Part shown: positions 1 through 6,685 of the stretch, one piece after another
Layout of the letters: every line of letters begins with the position of its first letter
Numbering within the stretch: position 1 is the stretch's first letter
Source of the DNA: Pseudomonadota bacterium
GTDB lineage: Bacteria > Bdellovibrionota_C > UBA2361 > OMII01
Direction of reading: 5' to 3'
DNA length: 12,159 bases
NCBI GenBank assembly: GCA_027486155.1
Contig: JAIXPR010000150.1
Span: 1-12,159 of the forward strand
Position numbers and translations under genes: made by a program
The notes under the pieces: model-generated
The model's database searches: none
Told to the model about the DNA's origin: nothing
Seen by the model: the letters and a program-made list of their open reading frames with translations, nothing else

Positions 1-281
1 CCGAAAACGAGGATCGGGGTCGTGATACCACTTTGAAGAAGTACTATCGCCTGTTCGATGTAAGCCACCCCGAGGGAATCCACCCCCGCTTCTTGCAGGC
101 AGAGCGCCGTTCGCTCCAAGCCATGCCCGTACCCATTCGCCTTAACGACCGCCATGATCTTGCTTGGGGACACAAAGGCCCTGATAGCGTTAAGGTTTTC
201 CCGCAAGATGCCGAGGTCGACCTCAGCGCAGGTAGGTCGGTGATCAAACGTAGTAAGTAGGGAGGACTCGGATGGAGACAT
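1..281 (-). CDS. alr: alanine racemase, N-terminal part (cut by window edge)
   Basis: Pyridoxal-phosphate enzyme interconverting L- and D-alanine in the cytoplasm, supplying D-Ala for peptidoglycan. The visible 93 residues read AEVDLGILRENLNAIR, then KIMAVVKANGYGHG, then AGVDSLGVAYIEQAI. These are the family's N-terminal signatures, and the Lys in AVVKANGYGHG is the residue that forms the PLP Schiff base. The ATG at 281 is the only sensible start, because an in-frame stop lies just upstream at 300-302. No clear Shine-Dalgarno (SD) precedes it. The rest, including the barrel remainder and C-terminal beta domain, lies outside the window. It is divergent from the large penicillin-binding protein gene, a sensible functional pairing. 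The identification is from recognised family motifs; whether it is the biosynthetic or a catabolic paralogue cannot be told. Confidence 0.94.
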   Translation of the reverse strand, partial: MSPSESSLLTTFDHRPTCAEVDLGILRENLNAIRAFVSPSKIMAVVKANGYGHGLERTALCLQEAGVDSLGVAYIEQAIVLLQSGITTPILVF

Positions 282-490
282 TGTTTCAGGGTACGGATTT
301 CAGCGGTTTTTGGGTAGCCCCCAACGCGCCCGTTGCGACAGGAGGTGGGCATACAAAGTACCCCCCAACACCCACCCCTTCAAGGGTGCTCAATTTTTTT
401 GCTCCAATGTAACTACTTCTTTCGGTACAACCGATCCTAAGGGAAATTAAGAAGCATCTAGAAGATGTTGGCCTCTAACCTGCGGACCCT
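282..490. promoter_or_regulatory. divergent intergenic region between alr and the PBP gene
   Basis: This region must hold the promoters of both divergent genes. No convincing -35/-10 pair is visible for either. On the plus strand a 5-bp hairpin (CACCC at 373-377, GGGTG at 384-388) is followed by seven T residues at 394-400, a weak terminator or attenuator shape in the PBP leader. A short palindrome, TCGGT ACA ACCGA, lies at 422-434. The hexamer TAACCT at 476-481, nine bases before the GTG start, resembles a TAnnnT -10 element. On the alr side TACCCT lies six bases before its ATG. All of these are suggestive only. Confidence 0.3.
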
Positions 491-3400
491 GTGACAGACA
501 AAACTTCTAAGAACAACAAGCAGCCGGATGACCAGGCAACCAGTAACGTTATCCCGCTACGGCTCAACGGTGCTCCACTCTCACCGACCACGCCGCTCGA
601 ATCAACGGACACGAAAATTACCCCCCTGCAGATTCCATTCAAGGTTCGTCTCAAAAGCGCCTTCGGCAGGTTTAGAAAACGGGCGGTGAAGTTCCTCTTC
701 ATTACGGCGCCGCTCTGGGTAGTTCTCGGAATACTCTTGGTCTTTGAACTCAAAACCTCCTACTGGCAATCGCTCTACCTCGCGCGGATCGCCTCTCAAG
801 CCACCTACCGTCTTGAGAAGGGCCCGAATCCGGACCCCTATTTCCCGAGCTACGGTCCCTACGACCAACGACTCGGCTACACGCGCATCAAGGCGATGGT
901 TGAAAATCTCCTCAACAACGGATTTCAGATCTCGGAGCAGACCCGCTTCTCGAATCGGTTCAAGCAGCTCGCTTCGATGGGACTCTTTCCTCCCTATCCC
1001 GAGAAGACCCGCGCGGGGCTGACGATCCTCGACAAGAACAACACCACGATCTACTCGATGTACCGGCCGGAGCGGGTGTATGAATCGTTCGACGCTATCC
1101 CCGATATCGTGTCGAAGTCACTTCTCTTCATCGAGAACAAAGAGATCCTTGATCAGACCTACCCCTATAAGAACCCAGCGGTTGAATGGGATCGTTTCGG
1201 GTTAGCAATCCTTGAGAAATTAAAACAGATTATCAAGCCTGACATTAACGCGCCCGGTGGAAGCACAATCGCGACGCAGCTTGAGAAGTATCGCCACTCC
1301 AAAGAGGGCCGCACCAAGGGAATTAAAGACAAGTTCCGCCAGATGGCGTCCGCGAGCCTACGCGCCTACATGTACGGGCGAAACACGATCGAGACACGAA
1401 AGACTATCACCCTCAACTACATCAACTCCATTCCGCTCGCCGCGCTGCGCGGCTACGGAGAGGTCAACGGATTGGGGGATGGGTTGTGGGCGTGGTTCGG
1501 CGCTGACTTCCAAGATATCAACGCCAAGTTGGAGACCCTCAGTCAGAAGCAGGACAGCAAGGATATCGTGGCGTACGCCGAATCCTACAAACAGATGCTG
1601 AGCCTCTTCATCGCACATCGTCGACCGAGTTTCTACCTTATCGCTGGGCTCTCAGAGCTTAACTCGCTGACCAACACATACCTCGATCTCTTAGCGAACC
1701 AGGGGGTAATCTCCCCACGACTTCGCGACGCGGCGAAGGATGTTCGACTTACCCTCCGTCGCGCCGCTCCGAAGACTACACCGGTCTCGTTCGTCCAACG
1801 AAAAGCTGCTAACGCCATTCGCACCCGACTCCTGCAGCTGATGCAGTACCCGCAGCTCTACGATCTGGATCAAGCTGACCTCACCGTTCGGAGTACGATG
1901 GACAATGAAGCCAATGAGGGCGTGACCTCGGTGCTCCGTCAGATAAAGGACGCTGAGAGCGTGAAGAAGTTCGGTCTAAGCGGCGCTCGCAATCTCGATC
2001 GTGGAGATCCCTCAAAGGTGATTTACAGCCTCACGCTGTACGAGCGCGTTGGGAACGCGAACCTTCTTCGTGTTCAAACTGACAACTTCGACAATCCTTT
2101 CAGCATCAACGAGGGAACTCGACTCGATCTCGGGTCAACCGCCAAGCTCAGAACGCTCACCACCTACCTCGATATCGTCGGAGAGTTATACGATCAGTAC
2201 TCGAAGATGCTTCCAGCGCAACTCAAAACGACCCCGACTCGAGACCTGGATCCGATCTCTCGGTTCGTTCTCTCCGAGTTTGTAAAGAATCCCAAAATCT
2301 CCCTATCTCGGCTTCTCGAAGCGGCGCTCCAGCGGCGGTATTCAGCGAACCCTGGAGAGTCATTCTTTACCGGTGGCGGCATTCATACCTTCGTCAACTT
2401 CAAAAAGGAGGACAACGGCAGAAATCCAACCCTCCAGGAGGCTCTCACCCACTCCATTAATCTCCCCTTTGTTCGACTGATGCGAGATATCTCTCGGCAC
2501 TATGTGTATCGCCTCGGCCTAAAACTGAGCAGCTCAACCAAGAGCGCTACCCACGCTTCGAAGGTGACTGTGGCGGCGACCTCGAAAAAAGGAGGAGCGA
2601 AGAGCGACGTTCAGGGAGGAAGAGCGGATCCCGTGCGGATGCACTTCCTAACGAAATTCGCCGACCAGGAGGGAAGCTACTTCCTCAAGAAGTTCTATGA
2701 GCGATACAAGGGGATCTCCGCGAGCGATCTCCTCCCAACCCTCGCGAAGGGCTCACGAGCGTCACCGAGACAAGCGGCTGTGATGTTCCGGTATGTTCGA
2801 CCGACAGGCTCCCTCGATCAGATGACCGCGTTCATCCAACAAACCGCTCCGACTAAATCGGTCTCCCCAGCGCTCGCTGAGAAATGGTACAACGAGTTCG
2901 CGCCGGGAAGGTTCAACCTTCAGGATTCAGGCTTCCTCGCTCGCGTTCACCCACTTGAGCTGTGGCTGGTCGCGTACCTCGACCAGCATCCGAAAGCGAC
3001 CCTGACCGAGGCGCTCCACAATAGCAAAGACGAGCGACAGATCGTCTACGAGTGGCTCTTTAAGACCCCTTCGGTACGCGCGCAGGATATCCGCATCAGA
3101 ACGCTGATGGAGATGGAGTCCTTCGAGGAGATGCACAAGCAATGGAAGAAGGTCGGCTATCCATTCAATTCCATCGTGCCATCATTAGCAACCTCAATTG
3201 GTAGTTCAGGAGACCGCCCGATCGCGCTTGCTGAACTTGTGGGAATTATCTTGAACGACGGAAAGAAACTTCCCTTAGTGCGACTCAACGAGCTCCACCT
3301 CGCGGCGGGAACTCCGTATGAGACCAAGCTCGTTCGACAGGATCACAGCGACCACGAACAGGTGCTCAAACCCGAGGTTGCGCGCGCCCTCAAACGAGCG

Positions 3401-3979
3401 ATGGCTAATGTCGTTGAATCGGGCACCGCCCGCCGCGTATACAAGACCTATACCCGCTCTGATGGGAAAGCGTACGTCATTGGAGGCAAAACGGGCACAG
3501 GAGACCATCGCCATGAGACGTATGGACCTGGTGGTCACGTTATCTCCTCCCGTGTGGTCAACCGAACCGCGACCTTCGCGTTCTACCTTGGGGACCGATT
3601 CTTTGGCGTAATATCCGCGCACGTTCCGGGCGAGGAGGCGGCGAAGTTCGACTTCACGAGCGCCTTGGCCGCTGAGCTCTTAAAGATCGTGAGAACCTCG
3701 CTCATCCCGATGATCGAGAGCTCCGGCGCCGGCCTCTCGCCCTTCACCAACGAAGAGCCCCTCGTCGGGGCGCCTCACGGGAGCTCTCCAGCCACCAAGG
3801 ACACCGACTCCGAAGAGGGCGCCTTCACCTTTAAGGAGGCGGAACTACCGCCCCAGGGCCTTCCTGATGGCTCAGTAAGCCTACCCGCAGCCCCTCCATC
3901 CGAGTCTAAATCCCTCGCGAAGGGTGCCGCCCTGCGGCAGAAACTGCGTAGATCCATCGTCCTCCCGCCCCCTGGATAA
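491..3979 (+). CDS. bifunctional class A penicillin-binding protein (GT51 transglycosylase + transpeptidase), unusually long
   Basis: Polymerises glycan strands from lipid II and cross-links stem peptides at the outer face of the inner membrane. The 1162 residues begin with a polar cytoplasmic tail, then one membrane segment at about 66-87. The GT51 domain covers about 200-345: the motif-I region SLLFIENKEIL with catalytic Glu215 (the usual ED is EN), GGSTIATQL at 256-264, RKTITLNYINSI at 303-314 and GYGEVNGLGDGLWAWFG at 321-337. The transpeptidase domain shows STAK at 549-552 (nucleophile Ser549), SIN at 655-657 and KTGT at 1000-1003. Spacing is abnormal: about 345 residues separate SxN from KTG, against roughly 125 in Escherichia coli PBP1b, so 200 or so extra residues are inserted. 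A Ser/Pro/Glu-rich tail follows from about 1080. The start is GTG at 491, since an in-frame stop lies at 476-478; no SD is evident. Confidence 0.92.
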   Translation: MTDKTSKNNKQPDDQATSNVIPLRLNGAPLSPTTPLESTDTKITPLQIPFKVRLKSAFGRFRKRAVKFLFITAPLWVVLGILLVFELKTSYWQSLYLARIASQATYRLEKGPNPDPYFPSYGPYDQRLGYTRIKAMVENLLNNGFQISEQTRFSNRFKQLASMGLFPPYPEKTRAGLTILDKNNTTIYSMYRPERVYESFDAIPDIVSKSLLFIENKEILDQTYPYKNPAVEWDRFGLAILEKLKQIIKPDINAPGGSTIATQLEKYRHSKEGRTKGIKDKFRQMASASLRAYMYGRNTIETRKTITLNYINSIPLAALRGYGEVNGLGDGLWAWFGADFQDINAKLETLSQKQDSKDIVAYAESYKQMLSLFIAHRRPSFYLIAGLSELNSLTNTYLDLLANQGVISPRLRDAAKDVRLTLRRAAPKTTPVSFVQRKAANAIRTRLLQLMQYPQLYDLDQADLTVRSTMDNEANEGVTSVLRQIKDAESVKKFGLSGARNLDRGDPSKVIYSLTLYERVGNANLLRVQTDNFDNPFSINEGTRLDLGSTAKLRTLTTYLDIVGELYDQYSKMLPAQLKTTPTRDLDPISRFVLSEFVKNPKISLSRLLEAALQRRYSANPGESFFTGGGIHTFVNFKKEDNGRNPTLQEALTHSINLPFVRLMRDISRHYVYRLGLKLSSSTKSATHASKVTVAATSKKGGAKSDVQGGRADPVRMHFLTKFADQEGSYFLKKFYERYKGISASDLLPTLAKGSRASPRQAAVMFRYVRPTGSLDQMTAFIQQTAPTKSVSPALAEKWYNEFAPGRFNLQDSGFLARVHPLELWLVAYLDQHPKATLTEALHNSKDERQIVYEWLFKTPSVRAQDIRIRTLMEMESFEEMHKQWKKVGYPFNSIVPSLATSIGSSGDRPIALAELVGIILNDGKKLPLVRLNELHLAAGTPYETKLVRQDHSDHEQVLKPEVARALKRAMANVVESGTARRVYKTYTRSDGKAYVIGGKTGTGDHRHETYGPGGHVISSRVVNRTATFAFYLGDRFFGVISAHVPGEEAAKFDFTSALAAELLKIVRTSLIPMIESSGAGLSPFTNEEPLVGAPHGSSPATKDTDSEEGAFTFKEAELPPQGLPDGSVSLPAAPPSESKSLAKGAALRQKLRRSIVLPPPG

Positions 3980-4005
3980 GGGGTTGTATCCCCTGACGAA
4001 TAAAA

Positions 4006-4063
4006 ATCATGGAAGTGGATACCTAATTGCCTAGAACTCTTGTCATTTAGCTGCCTCCATGAT
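4006..4063. repeat. 8-bp perfect inverted repeat downstream of the PBP gene
   Basis: ATCATGGA at 4006-4013 is exactly complementary to TCCATGAT at 4056-4063, with 42 bases between. A second, smaller hairpin, AGGGG ... CCCCT with a six-base loop, overlaps the PBP stop at 3979-3994. Neither is followed by a U-tract on the plus strand, so a classical intrinsic terminator is not supported. They could be a protein-binding site, a processing site between the PBP message and the tRNA, or chance. Confidence 0.25.
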
Positions 4064-4086
4064 ACCCATGTGCCCGCAGTTCACAC

Positions 4087-4159
<73 letters not shown>

Positions 4160-4174
4160 CATTATATCCTTCCA

Positions 4175-4220
4175 TCCTTCCTCTCCCCCCTCTCCTCCCT
4201 CTCCCCCCACTTTTTCCCCC
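4175..4220 (-). other. polypyrimidine tract with G-quadruplex potential on the minus strand
   Basis: On the plus strand 4175-4208 is 34 bases of uninterrupted pyrimidine, resuming after one A to 4221. It contains C-runs at 4185-4190, 4197-4199, 4203-4208 and 4216-4220, separated by 6, 3 and 7 bases. The minus strand therefore satisfies the standard G3+N1-7 quadruplex pattern. The tract lies about 15-60 bases past the tRNA-Phe 3' end and upstream of the unknown gene at 4338. Mirror-like homopurine/homopyrimidine DNA of this kind can also adopt triplex structures. Function is unknown. Confidence 0.6.
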
Positions 4221-4262
4221 TAACAAACGAAGCAACTTCCCCGTCGAATCACCGATTTACCT

Positions 4263-4314
4263 GCGTATGCACCGTGCGGGTCTTGGAGCGCATACGCCGC
4301 TCTTGAGGTCCTCA
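4263..4314 (+). promoter_or_regulatory. inverted repeats in the 5' leader of the gene at 4338
   Basis: GCGTATGC at 4263-4270 is perfectly complementary to GCATACGC at 4290-4297, with a 19-base loop. Just after it TGAGG T CCTCA at 4304-4314 is a second, compact palindrome, ending 11 bases before the ribosome binding site. Either could be an operator or a folded leader. No matching -35/-10 pair was found, so the promoter position is unknown. Confidence 0.3.
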
Positions 4315-4337
4315 CCCCAACTTGTAGGAGATCTTCT

Positions 4338-5093
4338 ATGTCTACATCCATCTCAGCCACCCTCCCCCCTCAAACCTTGAGCGCAAGCGACCGGTCAGCG
4401 GACCAGGGGACTACCAAGGCATTCTGTGCGCCCAAAAGAGGGTCCGATTCGATTGCGGACACGCTCTGGGACCTCACGCGGTCGACGGCACAGCGACCCA
4501 ATTCGCAGACAAGGCTAATCACAAGTATCGAGCGGTTGGTTGACTCTGTGGCGAGGCTCATCGAGGCGTTCGCCTCCTACCGGGGCGCAACGGCGGAGAA
4601 ACCCTCCCTGCAACAGAAGCCATGCAGTAAACCATCGGGAGGATGGCAAGGTAAGACACCACTCGAAGGAGGAACGGGAACTATCCCCAAAGAGCCGATC
4701 GCTCCGAGCGACCCAAAGATATGCCCGCCCTGCTGTAACGGTTCGGCCGAGCACCAAGCCCCAGCAACCACACCTTTGAACCTGGGCTCAGCGCTGACAA
4801 AAGGGGGAGGATTTCTGTGGAAGCCTGTGTCTGACAAGAACGGCGACCTCGTTGTCCTCCTTCCAAAGAAATTAACCGGCAAGATTGACGAGGTTCGAGT
4901 ACTCTCCGCCGATGGAAAGAGGACCCTCGAAACGGGGAGATACTCCGGCGTCGGCAATGGCAACCGAGAGCACTTCCGCTTCTCTCAACCGGGCACCAGC
5001 TATCCCGACGGATCGATCGTCCTCATTCAGCTCAATGACGGCACAACGCGCCATATGAAGATCAAGGAGACGAGTAAGAGAGTTGAGCGGTAA
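4338..5093 (+). CDS. hypothetical protein with C-terminal beta-rich FLWKP-type domain
   Basis: A protein of 251 residues without signal peptide or membrane segment. Residues 1-55 are polar and low-complexity, 56-82 form a likely amphipathic helix (IERLVDSVARLIEAF), and 83-155 are Pro/Gly/Lys-rich and probably disordered, with a CPPCC cluster at 129-133. Residues 157-251 look like a compact beta-sandwich: FLWKPVSDKNGDLVVLLP, then YSGVGNGNREHFRFSQPG, then a strand-turn-strand ending. I have an impression of similar domains at the C-termini of uncharacterised bacterial proteins but know no named function, so none is assigned. The start ATG follows TAGGAG (4325-4330) at good spacing. It precedes the ADP-ribosyltransferase-like gene by 215 bases in the same direction, separated by strong hairpins. 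The separation suggests they need not share one transcript. Confidence 0.8.
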   Translation: MSTSISATLPPQTLSASDRSADQGTTKAFCAPKRGSDSIADTLWDLTRSTAQRPNSQTRLITSIERLVDSVARLIEAFASYRGATAEKPSLQQKPCSKPSGGWQGKTPLEGGTGTIPKEPIAPSDPKICPPCCNGSAEHQAPATTPLNLGSALTKGGGFLWKPVSDKNGDLVVLLPKKLTGKIDEVRVLSADGKRTLETGRYSGVGNGNREHFRFSQPGTSYPDGSIVLIQLNDGTTRHMKIKETSKRVER

Positions 5094-5102
5094 GGCGGCG
5101 AA

Positions 5103-5179
5103 AGAGAACACCTCTGGCTTCCGGTACGGCGGGAGCGGAGGTGGCTTTGTTCTCTCCACCACGGGGGCAAAGGACAAAG
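5103..5179 (+). ncRNA. structured intergenic RNA: large bulged hairpin with an alternative stem
   Basis: Three stacked helices share one axis. AGAGAAC (5103-5109) pairs with GTTCTCT (5149-5155), ACCTC (5110-5114) with GAGGT (5138-5142), and GCTTCC (5117-5122) with GGGAGC (5131-5136, one G-U). Only a six-base bulge on one side and small bulges interrupt them. A competing stem forms between 5145-5153 and 5171-5179 (CTTTGTTC against GGACAAAG), which would disrupt the outer helix. It starts ten bases after the stop of the upstream gene and has no U-tract. It could be a processing or stability element, a factor-dependent terminator, or an attenuator-like switch ahead of the next gene. The pairing is read from the sequence; the role is inference. 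Confidence 0.5.
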
Positions 5180-5229
5180 AGGGTCCGCCACAGAGGGAGG
5201 ACTCACCATCGAGCCACTCTACTTTGCCG

Positions 5230-5259
5230 TTGACTTCCTCGCTGAAAGGACGGAATAAC
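5230..5259 (+). promoter_or_regulatory. candidate sigma70-type promoter for the ART-like gene
   Basis: TTGACT at 5230-5235 (five of six to the -35 consensus) is followed after 18 bases by AATAAC at 5254-5259 (four of six to the -10). Transcription would begin near 5266, leaving a leader of about 40 bases before the ATG at 5309. It lies after the hairpin region, which would give the downstream gene its own promoter. Confidence 0.4.
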
Positions 5260-5308
5260 CGAAACATAGTAGCGATGGCGAGGCGCGCGCTCGACATCCA
5301 GGAGAATC

Positions 5309-6070
5309 ATGCCCCACACACCATCTATGCCCAATTCCGGTGAGATTCAACGCAACCTTCGCGCGGGCCGATTCTTCCACGGGTGCAAAAATAGTGAGGA
5401 CCTCGCCAGCATCACGATGTCCGGTTTCCGGGGCGAGTTCTACGATGACGAGGGGCGATGGTTGCGAGATGGAAACCTCGGCAAAGGTGTCTACCTAACC
5501 TGCGATTGGCGGACCGCGGTATGGTTTGGTCCGATCCTCCTTGAAGCGACCCTTACCAAAGGCACTCGTATCTTGGACGCGAGCCCGGCCGCGGATCCTC
5601 ACGTGCTCAGATCGCTTAAGCGGGAGTTCGGACACGAGCTGCTCGTCACGGGAGATATACGCAAGGTGGTGCCCACGAATAAGCACCTCACGCTAGAGGA
5701 GTTAGTTGAGCTCACCCGATACTTCTATCACCGCGTGTGGGACCGAGACTGGAGTGTCGAGAGAGGTTGGAAATTTTCGGCCCAGGACAGAAGAGACGCG
5801 AGAGCCCTAAACAAGACGGTCAGCTTTCTCAAACGGTATGGGTTCCATGGATATGGGCATCCCCAAGATGATAACGGCATTATCATCTTCGCGCCCGATA
5901 GGATACAACTCTCCAAGGTAGTGCGAGCACTCGACTGGCCTGACTACCACCGGCTCGGCGATCTTGAAATCTTAAAAGGACTCTCTCTTGAGGCGTTTCT
6001 TCAGAGCGCGAGGGAGTCGAGAGACGCGCCTTCGAGGAGCGCCTCAGAGACCCCGCAGAAGCGTCGCTAG
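5309..6070 (+). CDS. putative ADP-ribosyltransferase-fold (PARP-like) protein
   Basis: A 253-residue cytoplasmic protein. Residues 22-25 read FFHG, then GNLGKGVYLTCDWRTAVWFG (55-74) followed by a strand ending in ILDASP, and later NGIIIFAPDRIQLSKVV (189-205). This order matches the H-Y-E architecture of PARP/diphtheria-toxin-like ADP-ribosyltransferases. His24 would bind NAD, Tyr62 would stack on nicotinamide, and the last strand aligns with the human PARP1 segment NEYIVYDIAQV. At the catalytic Glu position the residue is Gly190, with Asp187 and Asp188 nearby. The protein may therefore be a mono-transferase with a shifted acid, a binder only, or inactive. A helical segment at about 95-180 is larger than a minimal core. 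The ATG follows AGGAG at 5300-5304 (short spacing, 4). Its 3' end overlaps the convergent phosphatase gene by 27 bases. The fold call is inference from motifs. Confidence 0.6.
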   Translation: MPHTPSMPNSGEIQRNLRAGRFFHGCKNSEDLASITMSGFRGEFYDDEGRWLRDGNLGKGVYLTCDWRTAVWFGPILLEATLTKGTRILDASPAADPHVLRSLKREFGHELLVTGDIRKVVPTNKHLTLEELVELTRYFYHRVWDRDWSVERGWKFSAQDRRDARALNKTVSFLKRYGFHGYGHPQDDNGIIIFAPDRIQLSKVVRALDWPDYHRLGDLEILKGLSLEAFLQSARESRDAPSRSASETPQKRR

Positions 6071-6685
6071 CTGCTCAGGGGCGAGATCCCACCCCTCTAC
6101 CTGCCATGCATCTCCCTCACGGACGAGAACACAGGAGTGTCCGGTCTTCACCTTGTATGAGGTTGAATTTGCCGCTGGGGCAAGCAGATGTCCAAACTCT
6201 CGTAAGCGACCGTTGCTGGTGACAACAAGGCAACATCCGTGCAGGTCAACAAACTCGCTCAACAACGCGGCAGCATCTGCCCGAGCATCCGCGATGGAGG
6301 GAGAAAAGGCAACGCCAGATGGACGCTCACTCCTCTCCTGCCACGCCTCAAGCGCCTCGGCGCCGGAGAGCGCGACGATCTCTTCATTCGACAATCCGCT
6401 CCATGCGCCGTAGTCGAACTCCGTCAAACGTGGATCTATCTCAAGCTCCGCCCCACTCTGCGTTACCGTTTTTACCTGTTCCGCGAAGACGCGGGTGCGT
6501 TGAAGGGGGCCACTGACGATGCGCGCGGGAACTATACGGCTCGACACGAGCGCGTTTCCCACCGCGTGCGCCTGTTCGATCCCCTGCGTGGTGAGCGGTA
6601 GGTCCTCTCGCGCCCCGACCATGACGGCCTTCTCACCTTTCGCAAAGGTATTTCCGTGCCGACACACGATAAGCACGGACTTCAT
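6044..6685 (-). CDS. histidine phosphatase (phosphoglycerate mutase-like) family protein coupled to kdsB
   Basis: A 213-residue member of the RHG phosphatase/mutase superfamily, which works through a phosphohistidine. CRHGNT at 8-13 gives Arg9 and the nucleophile His10. SGPLQRTR at 58-65 supplies the second Arg, and LTEFDYGAWSGLSNEEI at 87-103 the Glu region. The second catalytic His, normally in a motif like VxxHGG, is replaced: VVTSNGRLR has Asn158 there. The start ATG overlaps the kdsB stop as ATGA, with GAGG in the end of kdsB as ribosome binding site, so translation is coupled. The pairing suggests a role in KDO or LPS metabolism, possibly as a KDO-8-phosphate phosphatase in place of HAD-type KdsC; that is speculation. 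Its 3' end overlaps the convergent ART-like gene. Confidence 0.85.
   Translation of the reverse strand: MKSVLIVCRHGNTFAKGEKAVMVGAREDLPLTTQGIEQAHAVGNALVSSRIVPARIVSGPLQRTRVFAEQVKTVTQSGAELEIDPRLTEFDYGAWSGLSNEEIVALSGAEALEAWQERSERPSGVAFSPSIADARADAAALLSEFVDLHGCCLVVTSNGRLREFGHLLAPAANSTSYKVKTGHSCVLVREGDAWQVEGWDLAPEQLATLLRGL

Noticed and set aside
33..352. Overlapping frames on both strands (plus 33-260, minus 44-352)
   Set aside because: Both are shadows of the alanine racemase frame, whose family motifs are clear in the third minus-strand frame.
373..400. Hairpin plus T-run upstream of the PBP gene as an intrinsic terminator
   Set aside because: The stem is only 5 bp, five bases separate it from the T-run, and no plus-strand gene lies before it in the window.
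4872..5297. Minus-strand 141-residue frame opposite the gene at 4338
   Set aside because: Composition is that of an antisense shadow; the plus-strand gene has an SD and a well-patterned domain.
5083..5343. Plus-strand 86-residue frame between the two accessory genes
   Set aside because: TTG start, no SD, overlaps both neighbours, and its sequence is explained by the hairpin region.
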